Assembly: GCA_003599575.1 (NCBI GenBank)
Contig: QZKV01000090.1
Span: 34,136 to 98,135, forward strand
DNA: 64,000 nucleotides
Direction: 5' to 3'
Origin: Desulfobacteraceae bacterium
GTDB taxonomy: Bacteria > Desulfobacterota > Desulfobacteria > Desulfobacterales > Desulfosarcinaceae
Positions 1 to 8,081 of the stretch are shown here, piece by piece. The stretch's first letter is position 1, and every line of letters starts with the position of its first letter. The notes below the pieces were generated by a model. That model was not told where the DNA came from and searched no databases. It saw only the letters and a program-made list of their open reading frames with translations. The position numbers and the translations under genes were made by a program.

Positions 1-665
1 ACCTGGGACGCGTCCTCCAATCGCCGCAGCATCCATTCATTGCGATCTTGGGCGGCGCGAAAATTTCGGGCAAAATTGACGTGATTCAAAATTTACTACC
101 CAAAGTGGATCGCCTGATTATCGGCGGCGGCATGGCCTTTACTTTTTTAAGCGCCAAGGGGCTCGGGATCGGACGCAGTCTGTTGGAGGAAGATCGTCTC
201 GAAATGGCCAAACGGATCTTGGATGAGGCCGGAGACAAGCTTTTACTGCCGATCGATTGCGTGGTCAGCAACAACTTCGATATCGCCGCCGGCAAAGTGG
301 AACGATTGCAAACCGTGGATGTTTCTGCGATTCCCCAGGATGCGGCCGGCCTGGATATCGGTCCGTCCAGCATTGAGATGTTCCAGAGAGCGCTCCACGG
401 TGCGCGTACGGTTGTCTGGAATGGCCCCATGGGTGTTTTTGAAATTCGGGAGACGGCTGAAGGAACTTTCAAGATGGCGCAAATTCTAGCTCAATTGACC
501 GCGCAAGGAGCTGTTACGGTCATCGGCGGAGGCGATTCCGCGGCGGCGGCGGATAAAGCCGGTGTGGTGGACCGCATCTCGCATATTTCCACCGGCGGCG
601 GGGCCTCACTGGAATTCCTGGAAGGTAAAACGCTGCCGGGAGTTGCCGCCCTGACCGAACGATAG
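1..665 (+). CDS. pgk: Phosphoglycerate kinase, C-terminal part (5' end outside window)
   Basis: Glycolytic and gluconeogenic enzyme, cytosolic, moving phosphate between 1,3-bisphosphoglycerate and ADP. The reading frame is already open at base 3, so this is the last 220 or so codons of a protein usually near 395 residues. Family signatures are clear: PFIAILGGAK at the entry to the nucleotide-binding domain, VVWNGPMGVFE, the glycine-rich GGGDSAAAA loop, and the C-terminal STGGGASLEFLEG motif. Only the C-terminal Rossmann domain is in view. Triosephosphate isomerase, often next in related genomes, does not follow. The stop is at 663-665 and no clear terminator lies just after it. Confidence 0.97.
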   Translation, partial: LGRVLQSPQHPFIAILGGAKISGKIDVIQNLLPKVDRLIIGGGMAFTFLSAKGLGIGRSLLEEDRLEMAKRILDEAGDKLLLPIDCVVSNNFDIAAGKVERLQTVDVSAIPQDAAGLDIGPSSIEMFQRALHGARTVVWNGPMGVFEIRETAEGTFKMAQILAQLTAQGAVTVIGGGDSAAAADKAGVVDRISHISTGGGASLEFLEGKTLPGVAALTER

Positions 666-1130
666 CCGCTCAAGCGACTTCGATTGCGCTGCCGGAACAC
701 CGTTTGCCGCCCTTAGAGTGCGCGGCTCATGGTTGCCCAACCGTCCCGGTGAAGAAAACCGCCGTTAAAAACCGGCACCTCGGTTCCAGCGGCTGATTCA
801 AATCTCCGGCGCGCAATGACTGAACGAAGCATTTGAGATTCAAAACCCGCCTTAAGCAACTCACATTTTTTACCGGTCTCATCAAAAAGGCAAATGTGAA
901 TAAAAATTCGCTTAGACCCGAAAACTTGCTCCGGGTAGAAAACTGCAGTCCATCCATCTGTTAGAGCTGAATAAGACCCCTTTTTCAGAGCATTACTGCG
1001 ATTGACGCTGCCGGTAATTGGTGGTAAGGCTAATCTTTACCTGACCGTCCGCCGATATTCCTTTAGAAACGTGCAACGCAGCCGGGCTGTGCTTTGACTG
1101 AATCCGTACACCTGAAATCAGGAGAAAAGA
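666..1130. other. Intergenic stretch of 465 bp, no gene recognised
   Basis: No open frame here has a plausible start, ribosome site and protein-like composition. The one structure I see is an inverted repeat, TCACATTT at 861-868 and AAATGTGA at 892-899, separated by 23 bases. It could be a weak hairpin or operator. An AGGAG ribosome site for the next gene lies just before 1131. Confidence 0.5.
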
Positions 1131-2192
1131 GTGGCATTTTGGAGTGTTCGAGAAGAGTTGAGCCGGGTAAGCCGGCTTCGCAGGTCCTACTATGAGTTGT
1201 TGCGCGACGATTTGGATCAATTCATGCTGGAGTATGCGCTGGTCGCCTCCTATCTGCGCTTTTTAAGCAGCGGAACCCCGTATCCGTTTGTGGAAAAGCG
1301 CGAGCTCAAGCCCAGAGCGCGCATACCGGGAACCGAACACGAACATCAGAATACTTTTCTCGTCGTTTTTATAGAAGATACCGTACCGGCACGCTATAAA
1401 AAGTATATCCGTTTTTTCAATGTCAACCGGACCACCAAGGCCAATTTGCTCCAAGCCAGAACCTTGCCTCTACCGGATACCTTTGATCGGAACCAAAAGT
1501 ACATCGAGTCCGCACAATTTTACAATTTTTTAAAAATTCTGCTTCCCGTGGATTATGCCTTGCTGATCCAACGCGACCCGACCAGCCATCTCAGAAACAG
1601 GTATGTTCTATCCCATTTTCATGTGCGCATCGATTGGCCCATCACCGAAGCGGCCGAAGATTTGGCGCAAAGTCTGCGTTATATCTCCAAGGATTTATAT
1701 GAAAAGGGCGACCAGTATGCCGAAACCGTGCAGAAAAAATTCTTCGAATATTACAGTGTTCCCGTCATGGTGGGAGGAAGGCGTACGGCCGCCATTGTCG
1801 CAGCCCAATTCTTGAAAAGAATACCCTGCATCTCCACGATCTATGTCGGCAGCAGTGAATCACGCGCACTGATTCGAATCTCCGAACGCGGCGCCTCTAA
1901 AGCGGTTTTGATTCCCCTCAGCGAGGAGGAAATGACGCAGTTGTCCAATGCCCACAACATGGCGCTTCCCACTTTCAAGAAAAACTATGTCGTTGCACGG
2001 GAAGGCAGGAGAGGTATTTGTATTTTTCAAGTAACCTACAGCTACACCAACCATGCGCGGCCTCCGGACGACGGTAAACTGCGCGAGATCAACCCGGACG
2101 TCAATTGGCTGACAGTCGGCCAGGAACATATTCTGCCCAAACCGGGAGTGTTTAAATATCCGCCGCTGCCGATCAGCTTGATATATTCCTGA
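1131..2192 (+). CDS. Conserved-looking hypothetical protein, 353 aa
   Basis: I do not recognise this protein. It starts with GTG, preceded at a good distance by AGGAG, and stands alone between pgk and a convergent PilZ gene. It is soluble, with no signal peptide or membrane segment. The N-terminal 60 residues are helical and charged (EELSRVSRLRRSYYELL); the rest is mixed alpha/beta. It is rich in Tyr and Arg, with short glycine-containing turns such as VMVGGRRTAA in the middle and IYVGSSESRAL further on. Codon use matches neighbouring genes, so it is very probably a real gene. No catalytic motif stands out and I assign no function. Confidence 0.75.
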   Translation: MAFWSVREELSRVSRLRRSYYELLRDDLDQFMLEYALVASYLRFLSSGTPYPFVEKRELKPRARIPGTEHEHQNTFLVVFIEDTVPARYKKYIRFFNVNRTTKANLLQARTLPLPDTFDRNQKYIESAQFYNFLKILLPVDYALLIQRDPTSHLRNRYVLSHFHVRIDWPITEAAEDLAQSLRYISKDLYEKGDQYAETVQKKFFEYYSVPVMVGGRRTAAIVAAQFLKRIPCISTIYVGSSESRALIRISERGASKAVLIPLSEEEMTQLSNAHNMALPTFKKNYVVAREGRRGICIFQVTYSYTNHARPPDDGKLREINPDVNWLTVGQEHILPKPGVFKYPPLPISLIYS

Positions 2193-2318
2193 TCGGCAAT
2201 GGCTTGAAATCCTTAACCCGCGCAAAAAGATCCGATGGTCACCTGAAAAGAATGTTGTACTGCCCAATTGAACGCTCGGCGAGCTCCCTCATGAGGCGGG
2301 AATCGGGGGAATCCACTT

Positions 2319-2654
2319 CTAGATGATGGCCAATCCAACCAGATAGTGTCCTTGAAAACGGCCATCTTCGTTTTTGGTGACATGCTTGATCTGTGTTTTC
2401 AATTTCTCAAATGCGCCCTGGGCATCGGTAAGGTAGTAGGTCATCTCCAAGGTATCTCCGACTTTTAGGTGATTGAGCACCTCGGAAGCTTCATTGACGA
2501 GAATGCACATGCCCTTTGGAGAGATGTTCCAAAGTTTGAACTGATAAAATGAATCAAGACCTTCCTTGGTAAATTGGACGCTGTAATACCGCGAATCGGA
2601 CGCGCGTGATTCCGATCTTCTTTCAGGAACATTGTGGTGGCTGTCTTTTTCCAT
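2319..2654 (-). CDS. PilZ-domain-like protein
   Basis: Small cytosolic protein of 111 aa. Near the N-terminus it has an RxxxR-type arginine cluster (RRSESR), and about 35 residues later NISPKG, which fits the (D/N)xSxxG half of the PilZ cyclic-di-GMP site. Beta-rich sequence then includes LKVGDTLEMTYYL, typical of the PilZ barrel. Known PilZ proteins bind c-di-GMP and act as adaptors for motility or polysaccharide output. The N-terminal MEKDSHHN stretch is polar and probably disordered. It is a single gene, convergent with the 353-aa gene. A c-di-GMP riboswitch elsewhere in this window makes c-di-GMP signalling in this organism plausible. Confident of the fold, less of ligand binding. Confidence 0.75.
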   Translation of the reverse strand: MEKDSHHNVPERRSESRASDSRYYSVQFTKEGLDSFYQFKLWNISPKGMCILVNEASEVLNHLKVGDTLEMTYYLTDAQGAFEKLKTQIKHVTKNEDGRFQGHYLVGLAII

Positions 2655-2960
2655 AGCGTCCCCCAGTTTGCCGGTTGCGCAAGGAGTTGGCGGACCTTCG
2701 AAAGGTGGTTACGCCGTTCGAAGCTCCGGCCCGCTTATTTGGCAATTGAAAGCATGAAGTGCTTCTTTTGTCTATCCGCCGTTCACTAGAATATCGCAGC
2801 TCCTTTGAAGTACCATATAATCAAATGGATATCAATGCAACTGGAGAAAAAAGCTTGTCAAGGGGCATGCGAACCGTTATTCATAATCAGCTTCGCCCAA
2901 TTGTAATGGAGTATCAGTTCCGGACCGTACATACCGCCACTGTTGAAGAGGAGCTTACCC
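2655..2960. other. Divergent intergenic region of 306 bp with a possible -10 element
   Basis: Lies between the PilZ gene (leftward) and a small membrane-protein gene (rightward). TATAAT at 2816-2821 is a perfect -10 hexamer, but the sequence 17 bases upstream (ATCGCA) is not a good -35, so a promoter for the rightward pair is only tentative. The ribosome site AGAGGAG at 2947-2953 fixes the start of the next gene at 2961. No other gene is seen. Confidence 0.4.
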
Positions 2961-3224
2961 ATGCCGTTTCTGAAAAAAGAATGGAAAACAGTCCTCATTA
3001 TCCTATGGCTTGTTGTGGTCACTTTTTTCCTGTTTCAAATCAATGGTCAGATGGAGCGGCTCAGCGCACAAAACACCAAGATCACGTCCACCCTGGACTC
3101 GGTCGAAAGCATCGTTCTCAGCACCGATTCCGGGATCGTCCGGATGGATAAAAAAGTGGGCAATATGGAATCCCATGTCGACTTCATCGTTCAAAAGGTT
3201 CGCCGAGACAGGCATGCAAACTGA
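2961..3224 (+). CDS. Small single-span membrane protein with coiled coil
   Basis: An 87-aa protein with a short basic cytoplasmic N-terminus (MPFLKKEWK), one hydrophobic helix (about residues 8-27), then a region with heptad character (INGQMERLSAQNTKITSTLDSV) ending in a basic tail. The topology recalls FtsB/FtsL-type proteins, but there is no sequence basis for naming it so. I chose ATG 2961 because AGAGGAG stands seven bases before it; an earlier in-frame TTG at 2943 lacks such a site. Its last 11 bases overlap the start of yhbY, implying translational coupling. Function unknown. Confidence 0.65.
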   Translation: MPFLKKEWKTVLIILWLVVVTFFLFQINGQMERLSAQNTKITSTLDSVESIVLSTDSGIVRMDKKVGNMESHVDFIVQKVRRDRHAN

Positions 3225-3558
3225 GCAAAAGAAACTCAAGGGATATCAGCGCAAGTACCTTCGGGCGCTTGCCCACCCGTTGAAACCCGTGATTCTGATC
3301 GGGCTGCGCGGCGTCACGGACGAGGTGGCGGTCGCGCTCAAAGAAGCCCTCGACCGGCACGAACTGATCAAGATCAAATTTGTCGAGAGCAAATCCAAAG
3401 CGGATAAAAATCGTATGATAGAGGCATTGCAGAGTGCCACCCAAGCTCATCTGGTCGGCATGATCGGTCACACGGCCATTTTTTTCCGGCAGAATGCGGA
3501 TCGAGACAAACAGAAGATAAGTCTGCCGCAACGGCCTGACATTCAGTCCAGTCCTTAA
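3214..3558 (+). CDS. yhbY: YhbY-family RNA-binding protein (CRM domain)
   Basis: A 114-aa cytosolic protein that is a single CRM domain, the family of E. coli YhbY, which associates with pre-50S ribosomal subunits. The sequence runs LKGYQRKYLRALAH, then VILIGLRGVTDEV (family G-x-x-G loop), a helix EALDRHELIKIKFVE, and the final strand HLVGMIGHTAIFFR. ATG 3214 gives normal family length and overlaps the preceding small membrane gene by 11 bases, so the two are probably co-translated. The C-terminal 20 residues after the CRM fold are polar. A convergent penicillin-binding protein gene ends 33 bases downstream. Confidence 0.9.
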   Translation: MQTEQKKLKGYQRKYLRALAHPLKPVILIGLRGVTDEVAVALKEALDRHELIKIKFVESKSKADKNRMIEALQSATQAHLVGMIGHTAIFFRQNADRDKQKISLPQRPDIQSSP

Positions 3559-3591
3559 CCGGTCGAGGCTTGATAGGTGATCAGCCGGTGA

Positions 3592-5583
3592 TTACCGCTT
3601 GAACGATTCGACCGTCGCACGATTGGTCGATTCGATCACCAGCGCTTTAACTGCCCCGGCTGCACCGGTCCGTGTCAGTGATCCGGTTTTTGAATCGACA
3701 TCAACCGGGCGCACGTCATCGGGTATATCGAAAAACATGCGGGGTTGATCCACCGATGCATGTTGCATGAAGTCCATCCAAATCGGCAGTGCCGCCCGTG
3801 CGCCCGTTTCCTCTAAGCCCAGGGTTGTATTATCGTCATTGCCGACCCACACGCCTGCGGCCACATTCGGCGAATAACCGACGAAAAGCGCGTCTTTGAA
3901 CTGACTGGTGGTCCCTGTTTTTCCCGCCAGGGGACCCGGCAGGAGCCCGGCGCTTCTGGCAGTCCCCTCTCGGATCACGGCAGTGAGCATATCGGTAATG
4001 ACGGCGGCAGAGGCGCGGGCCATGGCAATGCTCTGCTCCGGCTTGGCATTCCAGATGATATTGCCGTCACGGTTGCGGATTTCGAGTATGCCGTAAGGTT
4101 TTATATACTTACCCTGATTGGCGAAAACCGCATAAGCCGCGGTCAATTCCATCAAGGTCACCTCCGATGTGCCCAAAGCCAGGGACAGATTGGGATGCAT
4201 GATCGAGTTGATGCCCAAGTGATGGGCAAATTGAACCACTGAGGAAGGCCCGAGTTTTTCGATCAAACGCACTGCGGGGATGTTTTTGGATTGGGCCAAG
4301 GCCCAGCGCAAACTGATCTCGCCGGAATAAGATTTGGCGAAATTTTCGGGCTGCCAATCCGTTTCCAGGTGGTGCTGGAAAACGACCGGAGCATCCAGGA
4401 TGGTCTGGGTCTGCTGGAAGCCGCGCTCAATGGCCAGGGCATAGACGATCGGTTTAAATGCGGACCCGGGTTGGCGCCTGGCCGCAACAGCCCTGTTGTA
4501 GTTTTCCGGATGGTTGTTGCGGCCGCCGACCATACTGATGATCCCCCCGGTGTTTACATCCAGCGCCAGAAGGGCCGCTTGCGGTCGGGGGGCCGGCATT
4601 CCATTGAGTTGCATGCGGATTTCCAACCGGGCAAGGCCTTCCCGGATGGCCTCTTGGGCCGCTGTCTGGGTGCGATAGGAAAGGGTGGTATATACGGTCA
4701 AACCGCCTTTATACACCAGGTTGTCTCCAAGGATATCCTCCAATGCCCCTCGCACATAGTGTCTGAAATAGGTCGCTTTATGGTTCTCATCCTTATCGGA
4801 GGCGACACTGACGGGCGCTTCGATCGCTTTGTCATAAGTGGTTTGATCAATGGCCCCTGTCGCACGCATCTGGCGCAGAACGACATCGCGACGCTGGCGG
4901 GCCAATTCCGGACTCACAAGCGGGCTATAGCGGGAGGGCGCTTTTGCCAGGCCTGCGATCAGAGCACATTCGGACAAGCTTAAATCCTGAATCGCTTTGT
5001 TGAAGTAGGTCCGGGCGGCGGCCGCTACGCCGTAGGCGCCGCTGCCGAAATAGATCTGGTTCAAGTAGAGCGTCAGTAATTCATCCTTGGTATAGCGGCG
5101 TTCAAGTTGCAGGGCCAAAACGGCTTCGCGCATCTTGCGGACGAATGTCTTACGAGGTGTCAGAAACAGGGTTTTGGCCAATTGCTGGGTCAGGGTGCTG
5201 GCACCTTCGGACAAACGGCCGCGCAACAGGTTCTTGAGTGCGGCCCTGAGGATGCCGCGCACGGCAATTCCGCTATGACGATAAAATTGCCTGTCTTCGG
5301 TGGTCAACAACGCGATCTTAAGTGCCTCCGGAATTTGAGCTAAATTAACCGGATCGCGTCTTTCAATATACAATTCGGCCAGCAGCACCTGATCGGCCGA
5401 GTAGACGCGTGTAATAGCCGAAGGCTTAAATGATTCCAGGGATTGGATTTGAGGAAGGTCGCGCGTCAGCGCCAGAAATGCGCCCGCCGTCAAACCGCAC
5501 AGGATGCCGGTGATCAGGGTTGCCCCGATGAACCAGCGCCCGCCGCGGGGCTTGCGGGTCAAAGAATGGCTCGATGTGAACAT
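3592..5583 (-). CDS. mrcA: Class A penicillin-binding protein 1A (transglycosylase/transpeptidase)
   Basis: Bifunctional peptidoglycan synthase of 663 aa anchored in the inner membrane. A single helix at about 19-40 is followed by a GT51 glycosyltransferase domain at about 60-235 (catalytic-type Glu96 in TTEDRQF, then STLTQQLAKTLFL and LTLYLNQIYFGSGAYG). The transpeptidase domain at about 320-610 has the serine motif SAFK (Ser374), SKN (432-434) and KTGTT (555-559). It is shorter than E. coli PBP1a (about 850 aa) and lacks that protein's inserted OB-like domain. Monocistronic; a divergent small gene begins 95 bases beyond its start. Confidence 0.95.
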   Translation of the reverse strand: MFTSSHSLTRKPRGGRWFIGATLITGILCGLTAGAFLALTRDLPQIQSLESFKPSAITRVYSADQVLLAELYIERRDPVNLAQIPEALKIALLTTEDRQFYRHSGIAVRGILRAALKNLLRGRLSEGASTLTQQLAKTLFLTPRKTFVRKMREAVLALQLERRYTKDELLTLYLNQIYFGSGAYGVAAAARTYFNKAIQDLSLSECALIAGLAKAPSRYSPLVSPELARQRRDVVLRQMRATGAIDQTTYDKAIEAPVSVASDKDENHKATYFRHYVRGALEDILGDNLVYKGGLTVYTTLSYRTQTAAQEAIREGLARLEIRMQLNGMPAPRPQAALLALDVNTGGIISMVGGRNNHPENYNRAVAARRQPGSAFKPIVYALAIERGFQQTQTILDAPVVFQHHLETDWQPENFAKSYSGEISLRWALAQSKNIPAVRLIEKLGPSSVVQFAHHLGINSIMHPNLSLALGTSEVTLMELTAAYAVFANQGKYIKPYGILEIRNRDGNIIWNAKPEQSIAMARASAAVITDMLTAVIREGTARSAGLLPGPLAGKTGTTSQFKDALFVGYSPNVAAGVWVGNDDNTTLGLEETGARAALPIWMDFMQHASVDQPRMFFDIPDDVRPVDVDSKTGSLTRTGAAGAVKALVIESTNRATVESFKR

Positions 5584-5678
5584 GGTTGACTCTTATCATC
5601 AAGATGGATAAATAGTAAATGCTTCAGCATTCCGTGAACAACCATGCGGTGGTTTTCCCATCGATAAAAGGAGTCCCC

Positions 5679-5936
5679 ATGGGGCATCATCATGAAGAAC
5701 AAGGCCGCCCCGGCGACAAGGAGCTCACTTTCATTGAAAAAGGGAGCAAGTTGCTCAATCATTGGATCCAGCACAATAACGACCACATTGGGAGTTATCG
5801 ACAGAGGGCGTCGGAGTTCCGCGTGCACGAACTTCCCCAAGTGGCGGTTTTGCTGGAGTCGGCTGCGGAGTTGACCGATCAGATCAACCAGATCCTCGCA
5901 GAAGCGGCCAACCTTCTTCCCTCCCCAAAGGACTAG
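5679..5936 (+). CDS. Small histidine-rich helical protein
   Basis: An 85-aa protein from ATG 5679, chosen because AAAAGGAG lies just upstream; the frame is open further 5' without a ribosome site. It begins MGHHHEEQG and continues with the helix LLNHWIQHNNDHIGSYRQRA, then a leucine-rich helical half. The His-x-x-x-His spacing suggests metal binding, an inference only. It resembles small DUF8180-type proteins (a helix with HWIxHN followed by acidic helices), but I cannot confirm this. Its stop lies seven bases from the convergent stop of cbiR, so a link with cobalt or cobamide handling is possible but not shown. Confidence 0.6.
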   Translation: MGHHHEEQGRPGDKELTFIEKGSKLLNHWIQHNNDHIGSYRQRASEFRVHELPQVAVLLESAAELTDQINQILAEAANLLPSPKD

Positions 5937-5943
5937 AAGTGGT

Positions 5944-6774
5944 TTATGGGCGCGTTTCGCCCGAAGCCATCATCCTCTCGAGTACATCCAAAGAAATCTG
6001 AAGCCGTTCAAAGTTAAAGACTTCGACCGATACCGTGCCGTGGAAGCTTTGCAGAAACGCTTGCAGGAGGGTGCGCGCAGGGGGCGCCAGGCGATCCAGC
6101 GCCAGGTGGTCCTGGTCATGTGTCGCGCCATGCAGATGGATCATTTCAAGCCTGCCCCCGAACTGCGTCAGCATATCTTTTAGATTGAATCCATATCGCA
6201 GCACATGGCCGGTATCCACACATACCGAAAGATTCAACCGATCCACGATGGGTGTAAACCATTCGGGCGGATAGTCCAGAGTTTCAATGCCAATCCGTTG
6301 CGGCGCCAGCGAGGTTGCGTGCAACAGCCTGTCGAGAGATCGCAGGGTGCGTCCCTGCCATGCCTGAATGACCGATGGATTCGGATCGTTCTCTCGAAAA
6401 TCTAAATGCAAGGTATACAGTGAGGTTGGCAGAGGCCGAACCCATTTGACGATCTCGATCAACCTCCGGGTATCGTGACTGCGCCGGGTTCGATCGGCAG
6501 CGCCCAATTCAAGGTCCAGGGGCAGGTGAATATTGAAGGATAGGTCGTGGCGGCCGGCCAAGGCCATCAGTTGGTTGATTACCGATCGGGAGGGCCAGCT
6601 GTCCGGTCGGCTCTCGAACAGCAACAGTTCGATTTCGTCCACAAAGGGTCCAAGTGCTGCAACGTTTTCGGCATAGCCGGCCGGATAAATAAAAGAGGGG
6701 GCGCTCAAACGGAAAGCAAAACGTTTTTTGAAGCATCGTTTGAGTACCGGTAGCCGGTGAGGTGTAGCTGGCAT
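5944..6774 (-). CDS. cbiR: Cobamide-remodelling phosphodiesterase CbiR-like, xylose-isomerase-type TIM barrel
   Basis: A 276-aa TIM-barrel protein of the AP-endonuclease-2/xylose-isomerase superfamily. Visible strand-end metal-ligand motifs include NIHLPLDL, LYTLHLDFRE, IGIETLDYPP, VCVDTGHVL, MIHLHGATHD and VSVEVFNF. CbiR enzymes of this superfamily cleave the nucleotide loop of cobamides, releasing cobinamide phosphate and alpha-ribazole so the lower ligand can be replaced. It lies seven bases after cobS and follows cobU, the enzymes that rebuild the loop, which strongly supports the call. I chose ATG 6774 because the longer frame would overlap cobS by 59 bases. No signal peptide. A general sugar-phosphate isomerase is the alternative. 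Confidence 0.8.
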   Translation of the reverse strand: MPATPHRLPVLKRCFKKRFAFRLSAPSFIYPAGYAENVAALGPFVDEIELLLFESRPDSWPSRSVINQLMALAGRHDLSFNIHLPLDLELGAADRTRRSHDTRRLIEIVKWVRPLPTSLYTLHLDFRENDPNPSVIQAWQGRTLRSLDRLLHATSLAPQRIGIETLDYPPEWFTPIVDRLNLSVCVDTGHVLRYGFNLKDMLTQFGGRLEMIHLHGATHDQDHLALDRLAPPARTLLQAFLQSFHGTVSVEVFNFERLQISLDVLERMMASGETRP

Positions 6775-6781
6775 GGGTTGA

Positions 6782-7519
6782 TCAATTCGACGTATTGAGC
6801 GCTGAAAGAAGCAGAAAAAGCCCTGCCTCTTCAATTTCAATCAGCGCTCCCAGCATATCACCGGTGATGCAGTTTATTTTACGCCGGTAATAGAGCAGTA
6901 CCGAGAAGGCCAGGAATGCAAACCCGCCTACGATCCACAACGCCTGCCAGCCCGTGCAAAGAAACGCCAATCCCGACAATACGGCCAGCCCCCAAAAATC
7001 CAGCATGCGAAGCGGTTGTTGAAAAAAAACGTGGCCGGTGCCGCCTTCGGGACGGCCGTAGGGCAATGTGCGAATGCCGAACAGGACCGCACCCCGCGCA
7101 AAAGCCGGTACCAAAAGCAGCCAAACGAGACGATCGGCATGCAGGCCCGAGATACCGGCCCATTTGACGGCCAGGCAGCAGGCCACGGCAACCGTTCCAA
7201 TCGAGCCGATGCGGCTGTCTTTCATGATCTCGAGGGCGCGTTGCAAAGTGCGCCGGCCATAAAGCCCGTCGGCGGTATCGGCCAGACCATCCAGATGCAA
7301 GGCCCCGCTGATCACCGCCAGCGCCACCACATCGATCACGGCGGCGGCCGGGCGTTGCCAAAAAGATGCGGCCGCAACATCGACCATCACCAAGAGTGTG
7401 CCGATCAACAAGCCGCAAACAGGGAAAAAGGAAACCGTTCTGCGAGCGTCGAACAGCATGGTTCGGCCGCCGGGAAGAATGGTAAGAAAGCCAATGCCGC
7501 AAACGATACTTTGCCACAT
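6782..7519 (-). CDS. cobS: Adenosylcobinamide-GDP ribazoletransferase
   Basis: Integral inner-membrane enzyme of 245 aa that joins adenosylcobinamide-GDP to alpha-ribazole phosphate, the last cobamide assembly step. The diagnostic motif GALHLDGLADTADGL is at about residues 92-106 and KDSRIGSIGTV follows. Five or six hydrophobic helices cover the rest, as usual for the family (about 245-250 aa). It starts seven bases after the cobU stop and is followed seven bases later by cbiR, so the three are one operon. I do not see a cobalamin riboswitch upstream of the operon. Confidence 0.95.
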   Translation of the reverse strand: MWQSIVCGIGFLTILPGGRTMLFDARRTVSFFPVCGLLIGTLLVMVDVAAASFWQRPAAAVIDVVALAVISGALHLDGLADTADGLYGRRTLQRALEIMKDSRIGSIGTVAVACCLAVKWAGISGLHADRLVWLLLVPAFARGAVLFGIRTLPYGRPEGGTGHVFFQQPLRMLDFWGLAVLSGLAFLCTGWQALWIVGGFAFLAFSVLLYYRRKINCITGDMLGALIEIEEAGLFLLLSALNTSN

Positions 7520-7526
7520 GTCCGTA

Positions 7527-8057
7527 TCAGCGTCCGGGCTTAATGGTTACAGCAATACCCGCAACCATCCAGATCACTCTCTGGGACGCGGCTGCAATCT
7601 GTTGATTGAGACGGCCGACCAGATCGCGATAGCGGCGTGCCACCGCATTCTCCGGGACGATGCCGCCGCCGACTTCGTTGGTAACCAGAATGACCTGACA
7701 AGGAGGCGCACCCAGCCATTTGCAAAGCTGATCGACGTGGTGCCAAATGGCGGCATCATTGCAGGTCATCATCAAATTGCTGGCCCACAGAGTCAGACAG
7801 TCGATCAGAACCAGGTCGTTATGCCCGGAATGCTGCGCAACGGCTTCGGTCAGCTCAAGGGGTGCCTCAATGGTATGCCAGTCGGGGCCGCGTTCTTCTT
7901 GGTGATGGCGGACACGTTCAACCATCTCGGCATCCTGCGGCTGGCAGGTAGCCACAAACCATTTGCGGCGTGCCGGCATTGCATCGCCCATGGTGACGGC
8001 CAGCCGGCTCTTTCCACTTCGGCAGCCGCCGATGATCAGGGTTGTCAAACAGTCCAT
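7527..8057 (-). CDS. cobU: Adenosylcobinamide kinase / adenosylcobinamide-phosphate guanylyltransferase
   Basis: Cytosolic bifunctional enzyme of 176 aa that phosphorylates adenosylcobinamide and transfers GMP to it. Walker A is GGCRSGKS at residues 10-17. The guanylylation region has VRHHQEERGPDWHTIEAP, including the histidine that accepts GMP in the family. LIDCLTLWASNLM is the Walker B-like segment, and VTNEVGGGIVPENAVAR is highly typical. Length matches Salmonella CobU (about 180 aa). It follows an unknown P-loop kinase by 24 bases and precedes cobS by seven. In a CbiR operon its likely substrate is salvaged or remodelled cobinamide phosphate. Confidence 0.95.
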   Translation of the reverse strand: MDCLTTLIIGGCRSGKSRLAVTMGDAMPARRKWFVATCQPQDAEMVERVRHHQEERGPDWHTIEAPLELTEAVAQHSGHNDLVLIDCLTLWASNLMMTCNDAAIWHHVDQLCKWLGAPPCQVILVTNEVGGGIVPENAVARRYRDLVGRLNQQIAAASQRVIWMVAGIAVTIKPGR

Positions 8058-8081
8058 AGGTTGTATTCCATATACCTTTTT

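Noticed and set aside
4291..4983. A 230-codon plus-strand frame opposite the penicillin-binding protein gene
   Set aside because: Antisense to the transpeptidase domain, no ribosome site, no recognisable motif.
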